Assembly: GCF_035989885.1 (NCBI RefSeq)
Contig: NZ_CP108518.1
Span: 2,856,501-2,920,500, forward strand
Reading direction: 5' to 3'
Length of the DNA stretch: 64,000 bases
Source of the DNA: Streptomyces sp. NBC_01232
Lineage (GTDB): Bacteria; Actinomycetota; Actinomycetes; Streptomycetales; Streptomycetaceae
The position numbers were made by a program, and so were the translations under genes. The notes under the pieces were generated by a model. The model worked only from the letters and a program-made list of their open reading frames with translations. It was not told where the DNA came from and did not search any database. Shown piece after piece: positions 48,401 to 56,106 of the stretch (position 1 is its first letter; every line of letters begins with the position of its first letter).

Positions 48401-49121
48401 GAACCCTGGACGTGTCCCCGACGACCAGCCCCGGCAGCAGGGCCCTGGCGTCCGGTGCGAGCCCCTCGGTGGCCTCGCGCAGCCCTGCCCGCAGCCGCCC
48501 CGCGAACCGCTGGACGGTGTCCGGGCCGCCGGTCACCCCGGGCGGGGTGTCACCGGCCGGGCGCAGCAGGGCCACGGCGCGCTCCCCGTACCGCGCCGGA
48601 GCCAGCCGGGCGACCGCCGTCACCCGGGTGGACGGCTGCAGCCGGGCCCATCCCGCATGCCCGGCCAGTACCCGTACCGGCGTCTCGACCCGGGTGCTCG
48701 TCCCGTCGGGCCCGGTCACCCGGGTCACCACCGCGTCCAGCACGACGACCGGTGGCCCGCTCCCGCTCCGGGCGGCCCTCGGGTCGGAGCCGACCGTGAG
48801 CTCGGCGAGGACTCGGGCATGCTCCCGCGCCAGCCCCGCCACCGGCCCGGCGCGCTCCTCGGCCCGCTGGAGGCCCGCCACGCCTGCGCCGGCGGTCGCG
48901 CACAGCAGGGCCGCCGCCGTGGCCGGGCCGAGCCGCCACAGCCGGCCCGGACGCCGGCAGCCGCCCAGCATCAGCAGGCCCGCACAGGTCACCCCCAGGC
49001 CCACCCCGAGGGCGGTCCGGCCTGCGGGTGCGTCCAGGGCGAGGGCGGCCGCCGCCCAGGCGGCCACGGCGGGCACCGCGAGGCGCAGGTCCACCGGGCC
49101 GCGGCCCTCGGGCCGGTTCAC
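45309..49121 (-). CDS. comEC: ComEC/Rec2 DNA uptake protein, with no stop at the normal end
   Basis: Competence membrane channel that moves single-stranded DNA inward. The core is residues 1 to about 795: N-terminal helices and soluble domain, the ComEC channel domain (LLHLLAVSGSNLTVVLFLLIG, VVVCRPEPSVLRAAACGAV), and a C-terminal metallo-beta-lactamase-like domain (LLTHFHADHVGGLSGVLRG, GDLEPPAQQALL, VAHHGSAHQDPE). The family-like sequence and biased codons end near 46741. From there the frame stays open for about 475 more codons, through all of the YceI gene in another frame, to 45309. The natural stop appears lost. The GTG start at 49121 overlaps the comEA stop. The real protein end is uncertain. 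Confidence 0.8.
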   Translation of the reverse strand: MNRPEGRGPVDLRLAVPAVAAWAAAALALDAPAGRTALGVGLGVTCAGLLMLGGCRRPGRLWRLGPATAAALLCATAGAGVAGLQRAEERAGPVAGLAREHARVLAELTVGSDPRAARSGSGPPVVVLDAVVTRVTGPDGTSTRVETPVRVLAGHAGWARLQPSTRVTAVARLAPARYGERAVALLRPAGDTPPGVTGGPDTVQRFAGRLRAGLREATEGLAPDARALLPGLVVGDTSRVPPDLHEAFRATDLLHLLAVSGSNLTVVLFLLIGPPARAQQAERRGLAPRLGLSLRVTALGGAALTLAFVVVCRPEPSVLRAAACGAVTLLAIATGRRRSLIPALGAAVLLLVLYDPWLARSHGFLLSVLATGALLTLAPRWSEALRRRGAGPRLADALGAAAAAQAVCAPVVAVLAARVSLVAVPCNLLAELAAGPATVLGFAALAVAPVSMPAAEALAWCAGVPAGWIAGVARAGARFPGAELPWPGGLTGGALLVVATLAVVAIVAVRFRGRGWLCSALSVLLLLAVLRPPQLTRTLGGWPPPDWSYVQCAVGQGDAGVLAVGPGEALVVDAGPDPGPVDDCLRTLGVRRVPLLLLTHFHADHVGGLSGVLRGRSVGVIQATALEEPPGQAEFVRRTAAAAGVPIVRAMQGERRRAGPFEWQVLWPPVAGPPPEGPNDASVALLVRGAGLTLLLLGDLEPPAQQALLREHPQLGPVDVLKVAHHGSAHQDPELYARVRPRIALVPVGVANRYGHPAPGTLARLREAGATVLRTDTDGSIAVSGTGVRLRAFPASRRRNRRGHTGRDHSVCPQPDSMIECVFARTVQVHTARGCISHVRSQTGDGDGRKFQSVHIGDTDAAADGASAQLPGPRHRPPADPAGRGRGDRPDRPADRQRRDRPVRRFHRGRAGGGVPALRDRRGVRAVPRRDHRGGPGAARHRGDHPRHRGAPAAAAARPLGARPDALDHRLHGPPHRPGPDPRPVHHVRRGGTDRRAHGGLLHARHHRCGEHRHRGAAARRPPEVGGLPGRGPPPHGGVLQRAFHPPQRQPLGRRRRTHPARREPVGHPGHRVPGSGHRPGGRTAGGLPGHRRTAPRGLHPELAVDAGTRDRGDRLERGCDAGHSGRTQGLNAQAATGPRASPRTRRRGRPASRCRAAPADPRRPPATGRPRRRPRRPARRGPTAVPPGGRSGRRPPGPPPRRRRGRAGRVHVAHSRDHSRARGAEGCQCGVGCWRRWPPGRIPPTIRLPRSPSRWGRRSCCSTAPCARW
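45473..45715 (+). CDS. small acidic hypothetical protein
   Basis: An 80-residue protein, MNVRHVLVLPDRDAAEEVAREA at its start (GTG codon), very rich in Asp and Glu (AGEDDAEDAQWLVVVEDPQER), with an alternating beta-alpha pattern. Coding bias is good throughout. It resembles small conserved Streptomyces proteins found at this locus, but I recognise no family. It is divergent from holA (62 bp) and convergent with the YceI-type gene (12 bp). Confidence 0.65.
   Translation: MNVRHVLVLPDRDAAEEVAREAVDRFGLPEEPRLVRDALAGEDDAEDAQWLVVVEDPQERLDTGSLDDLAAEYEGWLEAP
45728..46609 (-). CDS. carboxypeptidase-regulatory-like plus YceI domain protein
   Basis: A 293-residue cytoplasmic protein. Residues about 30-110 form a carboxypeptidase regulatory-like/TonB-plug-type beta domain (GETDPYGGFTAAVPEGEYRLSVTVEGYAPF). 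Residues about 120-290 form a YceI lipid-binding barrel: GHWELDPTHSTIGFTARHIG, VEFYSERFI and LTLHGVSRSVTL are the family landmarks. YceI proteins bind isoprenoid lipids such as polyprenyl chains. No signal peptide is visible. The coding bias of this frame is clear, although the comEC frame remains open across the whole gene (see comEC). Confidence 0.88.
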   Translation of the reverse strand: MFGRRRGMETAGSSSPSTSATLTLPPTARLLSCRVLDTVHRPIRQAVVEVTDPIGRRIVSGETDPYGGFTAAVPEGEYRLSVTVEGYAPFHGVTIVGDPGQPGTAEIILDTVEPPLLPQPGHWELDPTHSTIGFTARHIGLARIRGRFTTFAGAVRIAERMEDSSMHVIIDAASIDTGVRLRDDHLRSGDFLDAVRHPTVEFYSERFIHRSGSRWAVAGALTLHGVSRSVTLDTEYLGLGTGLEGELRAACRATAELHREDFTLNWQSMLAHGIAAIGSNVDVTLDIQAVRKA

Positions 49122-50137
49122 GGCCGCACCAGCGGGCGCAGATCGGCGAAACGGCGCTCCCCGATGCCGTTGACCTGGCGCAGCTCCTCCACGGAACGGA
49201 ATCCACCGCGGGCGGTACGGAAGTCGACGATGTGCTGCGCCAGCACCGGCCCGACGCCCGGCAGGCCGTCCAGCTGGGCGACCGTCGCCGAGCCCAGGCT
49301 GAGCGGGCCGGTGGCGGTGCCCGTCCCGGCGCCGATGCCTGTGCCGATGCCCGGCCCGCCGCCCGGCCCACCCGGCAGGGGCTGCACAGTGGCTCCGACC
49401 ACCACCTGCTCACCGTCCACCAGGACGCGGGCCCGGTTGAGCCCGGTGGTGTCGGTGCCGGGGCGCACTCCCCCGGCGGCGGCCAGCGCGTCCTCCACCC
49501 GCGAACCGGCGGGCAGCCTCCGCACGCCGGGGTCCCGGACCTTCCCGCTGACGTCGACGACGACCCGCGCCGCTCCGCCGGTGCCCCCTCCCGGGGCAGG
49601 AGCCCCCGCCGGTGCCGTGGCAGCTGCCGCTGCCCCCGGTGCCACCACCGCGGGCACGGTCACCGCCTGCGGCCGGCCCGACCAGTACTGCTGTCCGGCG
49701 AATCCGACGGCGACCACGAGCACCACGCCGACCGCGGCCACCGCACGCGGCCGTACACCGCAGCGGTCCTGCAGCCACAGCGGCAGCCGCTCCCGCACGG
49801 CCAGGCTCCTCGCGGCCCCCGGGGACAGCCCGGACACCTCCTCGGGCGACTCCTGGGGATCCACCCCGCCCGGGACTGCCTCCGGGGCCACGGCGCGGTC
49901 CACGGATAGCTCCGGGGGCGGCTCCGAGGGCGCCTGTGGCGGGCTGCTGCCGCCCAGCAGGGCCTCGGCCCGCCGGCGCACGGCCCCCGGCTCCGGATGA
50001 GGCACCCGGCGCTCACGACGACGTCGGAGACGGCTGCCGGAGGCACGACTGTCGGAGAGACGGCTGTCGGAAAGACGGGGGCGGCCCGGACCACTGGTGG
50101 CACCCGACCGAAACGAAGCACGCGTTCGAAGAGTCAT
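49118..50137 (-). CDS. comEA: ComEA family DNA-binding protein
   Basis: Membrane-anchored DNA receptor of the uptake machinery. The 339-residue protein has a long basic, Ser/Arg-rich N-terminus with the SDSR repeat (RLSDSRLSDSRASGSR), one transmembrane helix (AVAAVGVVLVVAVGFAG, near residue 130), an SLBB-like domain (VVVDVSGKVRDPGVRRLPAGSRVEDALAAAGG), a Gly/Pro-rich linker, and a C-terminal helix-hairpin-helix motif pair (SATVAQLDGLPGVGPVLAQHIVDFR) that binds DNA. The ATG at 50137 is used. It is coupled to comEC by a GTGA overlap. Confidence 0.94.
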   Translation of the reverse strand: MTLRTRASFRSGATSGPGRPRLSDSRLSDSRASGSRLRRRRERRVPHPEPGAVRRRAEALLGGSSPPQAPSEPPPELSVDRAVAPEAVPGGVDPQESPEEVSGLSPGAARSLAVRERLPLWLQDRCGVRPRAVAAVGVVLVVAVGFAGQQYWSGRPQAVTVPAVVAPGAAAAATAPAGAPAPGGGTGGAARVVVDVSGKVRDPGVRRLPAGSRVEDALAAAGGVRPGTDTTGLNRARVLVDGEQVVVGATVQPLPGGPGGGPGIGTGIGAGTGTATGPLSLGSATVAQLDGLPGVGPVLAQHIVDFRTARGGFRSVEELRQVNGIGERRFADLRPLVRP

Positions 50138-50192
50138 GCCACGACCGTAGGGGCCGATCCCGGCCCCCGTTCGGAACACTCAATTCCGGTGG

Positions 50193-50219
50193 AAAAAACT
50201 CCCGTTGTGGATAACCGGG
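50193..50219 (-). terminator. probable terminator after degV
   Basis: On the minus strand, CCCG and CGGG arms with extra GTT/AAC pairing (one bulge) are followed by AGTTTTTT, a rho-independent pattern. It lies 17-43 bp past the degV stop. Confidence 0.6.
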
Positions 50220-50235
50220 CCACCCGTTCCGGTGA

Positions 50236-51081
50236 TCAGCGGGGCGAGACGACCGCCGCCAGCAGTCCCGGTCCGGTGTGTGCCCCGATCACCGCGCCGA
50301 CCTCGCTGACGTGCAGCTCGACCAGTCCGGGGATGCGCTCGCGCAGCCGCTCGGCGAGCTTCTCCGCCCGCTCCGGAGCCGCCAGGTGGTGCACCGCCAC
50401 ATCGACGGCGGCGGACCCGGCGCGCTCGACGGCCAGCTCCTCCAGACGGGCGATGGCCTTGGACGACGTACGGACCTTCTCCAGCATCTCGATCCGCCCG
50501 CCGTCCAGCGTCAGCAGGGGCTTCACCGCCAGGGCGGAGCCGAGGAGGGCCTGCGCGGCCCCGATCCGTCCGCCGCGGCGCAGGTAGTCGAGGGTGTCGA
50601 CGTAGAAGTACGCGGACATGTCCGCCGCCCGCTTCTCGGCGGCCGCCACGGCCTCGTCCACGGACCCGCCGGCCTCGGCCACCTCGGCGGCGGCGAGCGC
50701 GCAGAAGCCGAGGGCCATCGCGACCATGCCGGTGTCCAGGACGCGGACGGGCACGGGCGCGGTCCTGGCGGCGACCACGGCGGCGTCGTAGGTGCCGGAG
50801 AACTCCGCGGACAGGTGCAGGCTGACGATGCCGGTGGCCCCGGCGTCCGCCGCCGCACGGTAGGCCCGGACGAACTCCTCCGTGCCGGGACGCGACGTGG
50901 TGACCGAGCGGCGCTTCTGCAGGGCCAGGGCGAGGCTGCGCGCCGAGATCTCGGTGCCCTCCTCGAGTGCCTCGCCACCGAGTACCACGGTGAGCGGGAC
51001 GGAGGTGATTCCGTGCCGCGCCATGGCCGGTCGGGGCAGGTAGGCCGTGGAATCGGTGACGATGGCGACATGGCGGGACAT
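50236..51081 (-). CDS. DegV family fatty acid-binding protein
   Basis: A 281-residue DegV protein; members bind fatty acids and feed fatty acid kinase FakA in some bacteria. It starts VAIVTDSTAYLPRPAMARHGI, with the DSTA motif, then TSRPGTEEFVRAYR with the conserved Thr-Ser, VSLHLSAEFSGTYDAAVVAA and the end of the fold EVGAVIGAHTGPGLLA. The ATG at 51081 fits the family start. It is upstream of comEA and may be independent because of the terminator between. Confidence 0.94.
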   Translation of the reverse strand: MSRHVAIVTDSTAYLPRPAMARHGITSVPLTVVLGGEALEEGTEISARSLALALQKRRSVTTSRPGTEEFVRAYRAAADAGATGIVSLHLSAEFSGTYDAAVVAARTAPVPVRVLDTGMVAMALGFCALAAAEVAEAGGSVDEAVAAAEKRAADMSAYFYVDTLDYLRRGGRIGAAQALLGSALAVKPLLTLDGGRIEMLEKVRTSSKAIARLEELAVERAGSAAVDVAVHHLAAPERAEKLAERLRERIPGLVELHVSEVGAVIGAHTGPGLLAAVVSPR

Positions 51082-51226
51082 GAGCCGGAGGTTACCGCCA
51101 GTGGGGGCCGGACGGCAGCCTGGCCCCATGACGTGACCGTAGACCGGACTTTCGGGCACAGCCGAAACCTACGGTAGGAGCCGCCGCACCACCCGCCCGC
51201 CCGGGTTCAGGTCGTGCCGTGGTCGC

Positions 51227-51985
51227 TCAGGTCGTGCTCTCCGGCCGGCGCGTCTTCTGCCAGGAGTACTGCGGCGCCGGAGCGGCAGGATTCAGAGCCG
51301 CCTGCGTAGGCTCCGCACCCCACCCGCCCGAACCCGAAGCCGGGCCCTGCTCCGCACCAGCGGCCGGACCCGCCCCGGCCCCGTTCGCCTGCGCCGCGTC
51401 CCATGCCGCGGCCGCCGCCGCGAGGTCGTCCACGGGCTCCCGCTGCCAGTCCCGCAGCGCGTCGGACTCGACCTCGATCTGCTCGGACAGCGTGGACAGG
51501 TCGTCCTGCGCGAAGCGCTGGGCCCGGTCCCGCGCGGCCCACCGCAGCGAGTCCGCAGCCTGCTTGATCTTGGCCGTCCGTTCCCGCAGGTCCGGCAGGC
51601 GCTCCGCGATCCGCCCCCGGTCCGGGTCCTGCTCCAGGCGCTTCAGCTCGTCGTCGAGCTCGCGCCCGTGCGCGCTCAGCCGCTCGAACAGCGCGATCGA
51701 CTCCTGCAGCGACGCGTCCGTACGGACCCCGTCCTGCAGCGCCTGCTGTGTGGCACGCATCGAGGTGCGCAGGTCGAGCCGCAGCTGCGCCAGCGCGCCG
51801 GTGACCCCGACCTGGCCGAAGCTCTTGGCCCTCAGGGTGGTGTCCTCCACGGTCCGCCGCGCCTGGGTGATGGTCCGGTCCACACCGCGCTTGGTCGCCT
51901 GCACCACCTTGACGGTCGCGTACACACCCAACCCCAGGAAGGTGAAAAGCACCATCAGCGCGAAGATGATCAACGCGGCATCCAT
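51227..51985 (-). CDS. membrane-anchored coiled-coil hypothetical protein
   Basis: A 252-residue protein. An N-terminal transmembrane helix (DAALIIFALMVLFTFLGLGVY) is followed by about 150 residues of charged helix with coiled-coil heptads (ALFERLSAHGRELDDELKRLEQD and neighbours) and an Ala/Gly/Pro-rich, probably disordered tail ending SWQKTRRPESTT. The ATG at 51985 is preceded by GGGAAGGGA. It resembles cell-envelope or division-associated proteins in layout only; I recognise no named family. It lies downstream of leuS, on the other side of a hairpin from it. Confidence 0.75.
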   Translation of the reverse strand: MDAALIIFALMVLFTFLGLGVYATVKVVQATKRGVDRTITQARRTVEDTTLRAKSFGQVGVTGALAQLRLDLRTSMRATQQALQDGVRTDASLQESIALFERLSAHGRELDDELKRLEQDPDRGRIAERLPDLRERTAKIKQAADSLRWAARDRAQRFAQDDLSTLSEQIEVESDALRDWQREPVDDLAAAAAAWDAAQANGAGAGPAAGAEQGPASGSGGWGAEPTQAALNPAAPAPQYSWQKTRRPESTT

Positions 51986-52091
51986 GAGCGTCCCTTCCCC
52001 AGACCCGACGGCTATTTTCCGTCCCCTCCACCGTAAACGCCACGGGCAGGTCAAGGGTTCCAATCGAACCCCCAACCTGCCCGTACGGGAT

Positions 52092-52109
52092 CCCCCCTAG
52101 GCCGGGGGG
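52092..52109 (-). terminator. short terminator-like hairpin after leuS
   Basis: Six C and six G residues (52092-52097 and 52104-52109) flank a 6-nt loop, 16 bp past the leuS stop. No U-tract is present. Confidence 0.5.
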
Positions 52110-52124
52110 TGCGCTCTCGTCGGC

Positions 52125-54995
52125 TCAGATGACGATGTTGACCAGCTTCGGCGCGCGCACGATCACCTTGCGGATCTCCGCGCCGCCCAGCGCCGCCACG
52201 ACACCCTCGTCGGTGACGGCCAGCTGCTCCAGCTCCGCGTCCGAAATCGCCGGCGACACCTCCAGCCGTGCCTTGACCTTGCCCTTGACCTGCACCACGC
52301 ACGTCACCGTCTCGTCCACGACGTACGCCGGGTCCGCGACCGGGAAGTCCTGGTGGACCACGGACTCGCTGTGACCCAGGCGGTGCCACAGCTCCTCCGC
52401 GATGTGCGGGGCCAGCGGGGCGACCAGCAGCACCAGGGACTCGGCGACCGAGCGCTCCAGCGGGCGGCCGGCCTTCGTCAGGGCGTTGTTCAGCTCGGTG
52501 ATCTTCGCGATGGCGGTGTTGAAGCGCAGCCCCGTCAGGTCCGAGCCGGCCCCGTCGATCGCCTTGTGCAGCGCGCGCAGGGTGTCCTCGGCGGGCTCCC
52601 CGTCGACGACCGTGACCGCGCCGGTCTCCTCGTCCACGATGTTGCGCCACAGGCGCTGCAGCAGCCGGTACTGGCCCACCACGGCCCGGGTGTCCCAAGG
52701 ACGGGAGACGTCCAGGGGGCCCATCGCCATCTCGTACAGGCGCAGCGTGTCGGCGCCGTACTCCTCGCAGATCTCGTCCGGCGTGACGGCGTTCTTCAGG
52801 GACTTGCCCATCTTGCCGTGCTCACGCTTGACCGGCTGGTCCTGGTAGAAGTAGCCGCCGTCGCGCTCCTCGACCTCGGCCGCGGGCACGTAGACGCCGC
52901 GCGCGTCGGTGTAGGCGTACGCCTGGATCATGCCCTGGTTGAACAGCTTGTGGAACGGCTCCGCCGAGGAGACGTGGCCCAGGTCGAACAGCACCTTCGA
53001 CCAGAAGCGGGCATACAGCAGGTGCAGCACCGCGTGCTCGGCGCCGCCCACGTACAGGTCGACGCCGCCGTGCGGCGCAGCCTCGCGCGGGCCCATCCAG
53101 TACTGCTCGATCTCCGGGTCCACCAGGGCCGACGCGTTGTTCGGGTCCAGGTAGCGCAGCTCGTACCAGCAGGAACCGGCCCAGTTGGGCATGGTGTTGG
53201 TCTCGCGGCGGAAGGAGCGCACGCCGCGGCCGTCGCCCAGGTCCAGCTCGACGTTCACCCACTCGCCGTTGCGCGACAGCGGCGTCTCCGGCTTGGAGGC
53301 GGCGTCGTCCGGCTCGAAGGTGCGCGGGGAGTAGTCCTCGACCTCCGGCAGCTCCAGGGGCAGCATGGACTCGGGCAGCGGGTGTGCGACGCCGTCCTCG
53401 TCGTAGACGATCGGGAAGGGCTCGCCCCAGTAGCGCTGACGGCTGAACAGCCAGTCGCGCAGCCGGAAGTTGACGGTGCCCTCGCCGATGCCGCGCTCGG
53501 CCAGCCAGTCGGTGATGGCGGCCTTCGCCTCGACGACCCCCAGGCCGTCCAGGGCGATGCCCTCGCCCGTCGAGTTGACCAGCTTCGCGTCGTAGGAGAC
53601 GAAGGCGTCGTCCCACTCGGCGGTGTCGGTGCCGCGGCCGTCCGAGGGCTCCACGACACAGCGCATCGGCAGCTCGAAGGCCCGCGCGAACTCGAAGTCG
53701 CGGCCGTCGTGCGCCGGGACGGCCATGATCGCGCCGGTGCCGTAGCCCATCAGCACGTAGTCGGCGATGAAGACCGGGACCTTGTCGCCGCTGACCGGGT
53801 TTACCGCGTACTCGCCGGTGAAGACACCGGTCTTGTCCTTGGCCTCGGCCTGCCGCTCGACGTCCGACTTCGAGGCGGCCTGCTTGCGGTAGGCGCTGAC
53901 GGCCTCCGCCGGCGTGGCGTGCCCGCCGGTCCACACCTCGTGGGTGCCCTCGGGCCAGGCGGCCGGGATGAACTTCTCGACCAGCGGGTGCTCGGGCGCC
54001 AGCACCATGTAGGTGGCGCCGAACAGGGTGTCCGGGCGGGTGGTGAAGACGGTGATGGCCTCGTCGCCCAGCGCGAAGTCGACGCGCGCGCCTTCGCTGC
54101 GGCCGATCCAGTTCCGCTGCTGCAGCTTGATGGCCTCGGGCCAGTCCAGCGCGTCCAGGTCGTCGATCAGCCGGTCGGCGTACGCGGTGATCCGCATGTT
54201 CCACTGGCTCAGCCGGGACTTGAAGACCGGGAAGTTGCCGCGCTCGGAGCGGCCGTCCGCGGTGACCTCTTCGTTGGCCAGTACGGTGCCCAGCCCGGGG
54301 CACCAGTTGACGGGCGCGTCCGAGGAGTACGCCAGGCGGTACTCGTTCAGTACGTCGGCCCGCTCGGCCGCGGTCAGGCCGGCCCAGGCGCGGCCGCCGG
54401 GGACCTCACGGGAGCCGTCCTCGAAGGCGGCGACCAGCTCGGTGATCGGCCGGGCCTTCTTCGCGTCGGAGTCGTACCAGGAGTTGTAGATCTGCAGGAA
54501 GATCCACTGGGTCCACTTGTAGTAGTCCGGGTCGATCGTGGCGAACGAGCGGCGCTTGTCGTGGCCCAGGCCCAGCCGGCGCAGCTGGACCTTCATGTTC
54601 TCGATGTTGGCCTCGGTCGACACGCGCGGGTGCGTGCCGGTCTGCACGGCGTACTGCTCGGCCGGCAGGCCGAAGGCGTCGAAGCCCAGGGTGTGCAGCA
54701 CGTTGTGGCCGGTCATCCGCTGGTGGCGGGCGAAGACATCGGTGGCGATGTAGCCCAGCGGGTGTCCGACGTGCAGGCCCGCACCGGAGGGGTACGGGAA
54801 CATGTCCATGATGAACTTCTTGGGCCGTGCGACCACCGCGGGGTCCCCGGCCAGGTCACCGGTCGGGTTCGGGGCCTCGTACGTGCCCTGCGCGTCCCAG
54901 GCGTCCTGCCAGCGTGCCTCGATGTCGGCGGCCATGGCAGCCGTGTAACGGTGCGCCTCGGCCGCCTCGGGGGCCGGGGTGTTCGTCTCGCTCAT
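52125..54995 (-). CDS. leuS: leucyl-tRNA synthetase
   Basis: Class Ia enzyme that charges tRNA-Leu. The 956-residue protein has the HIGH equivalent [16 protein letters not shown] near residue 60, an editing (CP1) domain with [19 protein letters not shown], the KMSKS equivalent [12 protein letters not shown], and the tRNA-binding C-terminal domain ending [12 protein letters not shown]. The start [17 protein letters not shown] at 54995 is the accepted type; upstream codons are leader. The leader encodes a peptide with three leucines and a rho-independent terminator, so leuS expression should respond to leucine supply. Confidence 0.97.
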   Translation of the reverse strand: MSETNTPAPEAAEAHRYTAAMAADIEARWQDAWDAQGTYEAPNPTGDLAGDPAVVARPKKFIMDMFPYPSGAGLHVGHPLGYIATDVFARHQRMTGHNVLHTLGFDAFGLPAEQYAVQTGTHPRVSTEANIENMKVQLRRLGLGHDKRRSFATIDPDYYKWTQWIFLQIYNSWYDSDAKKARPITELVAAFEDGSREVPGGRAWAGLTAAERADVLNEYRLAYSSDAPVNWCPGLGTVLANEEVTADGRSERGNFPVFKSRLSQWNMRITAYADRLIDDLDALDWPEAIKLQQRNWIGRSEGARVDFALGDEAITVFTTRPDTLFGATYMVLAPEHPLVEKFIPAAWPEGTHEVWTGGHATPAEAVSAYRKQAASKSDVERQAEAKDKTGVFTGEYAVNPVSGDKVPVFIADYVLMGYGTGAIMAVPAHDGRDFEFARAFELPMRCVVEPSDGRGTDTAEWDDAFVSYDAKLVNSTGEGIALDGLGVVEAKAAITDWLAERGIGEGTVNFRLRDWLFSRQRYWGEPFPIVYDEDGVAHPLPESMLPLELPEVEDYSPRTFEPDDAASKPETPLSRNGEWVNVELDLGDGRGVRSFRRETNTMPNWAGSCWYELRYLDPNNASALVDPEIEQYWMGPREAAPHGGVDLYVGGAEHAVLHLLYARFWSKVLFDLGHVSSAEPFHKLFNQGMIQAYAYTDARGVYVPAAEVEERDGGYFYQDQPVKREHGKMGKSLKNAVTPDEICEEYGADTLRLYEMAMGPLDVSRPWDTRAVVGQYRLLQRLWRNIVDEETGAVTVVDGEPAEDTLRALHKAIDGAGSDLTGLRFNTAIAKITELNNALTKAGRPLERSVAESLVLLVAPLAPHIAEELWHRLGHSESVVHQDFPVADPAYVVDETVTCVVQVKGKVKARLEVSPAISDAELEQLAVTDEGVVAALGGAEIRKVIVRAPKLVNIVI

Positions 54996-55045
54996 GATTT
55001 CTGAAGCTCCATCGATCGTCTCTGCCGTCTCTGCCTGCCCAAACG

Positions 55046-55069
55046 AAAAAACCCCTCGCACAGGAGGGG
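55046..55069 (-). terminator. leuS attenuator terminator
   Basis: On the minus strand, CCCCTC and GAGGGG (55069-55064 and 55057-55052) pair around a 6-nt loop and are followed by six U residues (55051-55046). An upstream segment CCCCTCG (55100-55094) can pair with the same CGAGGGG and would block terminator formation; it also sits in an alternative hairpin closed by CCGAC/GTCGG (55104-55084). This is a classical transcription attenuator 51 nt before leuS. Confidence 0.88.
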
Positions 55070-55110
55070 ACGCCGCGCCGGGTCCGACCGTCTCGAGGGG
55101 TCGGTACTGA

Positions 55111-55149
55111 TCAGCGCGGCTCGGTAAGCAGAAGGCGTACGGCACGCAT
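55111..55149 (-). CDS. leuS leader peptide (12 aa, three consecutive leucines)
   Basis: The minus-strand frame ATG (55149) to TGA (55113-55111) encodes [12 protein letters not shown], with Leu codons CTT CTG CTT in the middle. A leader peptide with classical attenuation has been reported upstream of leuS in some Streptomyces. When charged tRNA-Leu is scarce the ribosome would stall here and favour the antiterminator. No clear Shine-Dalgarno sequence is seen. Confidence 0.85.
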   Translation of the reverse strand: MRAVRLLLTEPR

Positions 55150-55230
55150 GGCGTCAGGGTACCGCAGCGGCCCCTTGGGACGCTCAGGCGTTCCGGGACC
55201 TGGGACCCCGGTGCCTGGACCTGGAAGTCC

Positions 55231-55265
55231 GACCCGCGACCCGCGACCCGGGACCCTGGACCCGG
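55231..55265. repeat. heptanucleotide tandem repeat
   Basis: Five contiguous copies of GACCCGC or one- to two-base variants (GACCCGG, GACCCTG) lie between the leuS leader and the tRNA-Ala terminator. Similar GGACC-rich sequence continues upstream to about 55205. Confidence 0.75.
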
Positions 55266-55275
55266 GGCACAACGA

Positions 55276-55308
55276 GAAGCGGGCCACCCGATCCGGGTGG
55301 CCCGCTTC
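55276..55308. terminator. tRNA-Ala terminator (copy 1)
   Basis: A perfect 15-bp stem (55276-55290 and 55294-55308) with the loop ATC, 8 bp beyond the 3' end of the tRNA gene. Confidence 0.9.
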
Positions 55309-55315
55309 TTCACTG

Positions 55316-55388
55316 TGGAGCTAAGGAGAATTGAACTCCTGACCTCCTGCATGCCATGCAGGCGCTCTACCAACTGAGCTATAGCCCC
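55316..55388 (-). tRNA. tRNA-Ala (GGC anticodon), copy 1
   Basis: The 73-nt minus-strand sequence folds into a cloverleaf: acceptor GGGGCTA paired with TAGCTCC plus discriminator A, D arm with AGCTCAGTTGGTAGAGC, anticodon stem CCTGC/GCAGG with loop ATGGCAT giving anticodon GGC, and T arm GGAG-TTCAATT-CTCC. CCA is not encoded. Identical to the copy at 55911-55983. Confidence 0.97.
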
Positions 55389-55443
55389 TTGTTGTGCTTG
55401 CCGCTTCGGTTTCCCTTGCCGGTCCCCCTTGGCGACATCCCAA

Positions 55444-55471
55444 ACATTACACGGTCATGGCCCTGGTCCAA
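55444..55471 (-). promoter_or_regulatory. candidate promoter of tRNA-Ala copy 1
   Basis: On the minus strand TTGGAC (55471-55466) and TAATGT (55449-55444) are spaced 16 bp apart. The start site would be about 50 bp before the tRNA. Confidence 0.5.
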
Positions 55472-55533
55472 AAATCGGTTTCCACCGACCAAAGGCCATG
55501 TCCGATTTAATCCAACTTGTCGCGTTCGCTCTG

Positions 55534-55767
55534 TCATGCCCGCGCGAACTGGTAGAACCGCTTGAGCGTGCAGTGCTCGTCGAGCAGCCGCCCGTAGATC
55601 GGCTCCCCTTCCAGCTCACGGTACGTCTCGATCGGGTCGCCCTTTATGATCAGCGCCCGCGCGCATTCCTCGCACCAGTACTGGTAGTCGGGGTTGACCG
55701 GGTCCATGTCCCGCACGATCGGCGTGCCGTTGTTGCACCAGTCGCACCGGCGCCGGTGTGCACCCAT
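55534..55767 (-). CDS. small zinc-ribbon protein
   Basis: A 77-residue protein with two CxxC pairs (CDWCNNGTP near residue 8 and CEECARALIIKGDP near residue 32) forming a probable zinc ribbon, and a C-terminal helix (DEHCTLKRFYQFARA). Coding bias is good and the ATG at 55767 is clear. The function is unknown; conserved small proteins of this kind occur beside tRNA genes at this site in streptomycetes. It lies between the two identical tRNA-Ala genes. Confidence 0.8.
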   Translation of the reverse strand: MGAHRRRCDWCNNGTPIVRDMDPVNPDYQYWCEECARALIIKGDPIETYRELEGEPIYGRLLDEHCTLKRFYQFARA

Positions 55768-55874
55768 CCGTCAGCGACTCCCTCCCGCGTCGGGCCGTCG
55801 TCTCCCCCTCCGGCGGTCCGATTCTGCCATGCCGGTGCGGGCCAGGTCAGCAAACGCAAAGGGTACAAAAGCAA

Positions 55875-55904
55875 GGATCCCGCCCCCCATTGGGGACGGG
55901 ATCC
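55875..55904 (-). terminator. tRNA-Ala terminator (copy 2)
   Basis: GGATCCCG (55875-55882) pairs with CGGGATCC (55897-55904); after one mismatch four more pairs form. It starts 6 bp beyond the tRNA 3' end. Confidence 0.8.
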
Positions 55905-55910
55905 TGATTG

Positions 55911-55983
55911 TGGAGCTAAGGAGAATTGAACTCCTGACCTCCTGCATGCCATGCAGGCGCTCTACCAACTGAGCTATAGCCCC
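55911..55983 (-). tRNA. tRNA-Ala (GGC anticodon), copy 2
   Basis: Identical in all 73 bases to the gene at 55316-55388, with the same cloverleaf and GGC anticodon. Upstream on the minus strand a TAGAGT -10 candidate lies at about 56037-56042. CCA is not encoded. Confidence 0.97.
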
Positions 55984-56106
55984 GCTCTCCGCCGCGCTCC
56001 CCCCGTCTCCGGTGTTCTGCGCTGCGAACAAGAAGAACTCTAGCCTGTGACCAGCCGGAAAGTGAAATCCGGGTGGAAGCCCCGCCGGGGAGCGGCAGAA
56101 AGCTGC

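Noticed and set aside
46854..50000. Plus-strand open frame of 1048 codons opposite comEC and comEA
   Set aside because: Low-complexity Arg/Gly/Pro-rich translation, antisense to genes with clear families.
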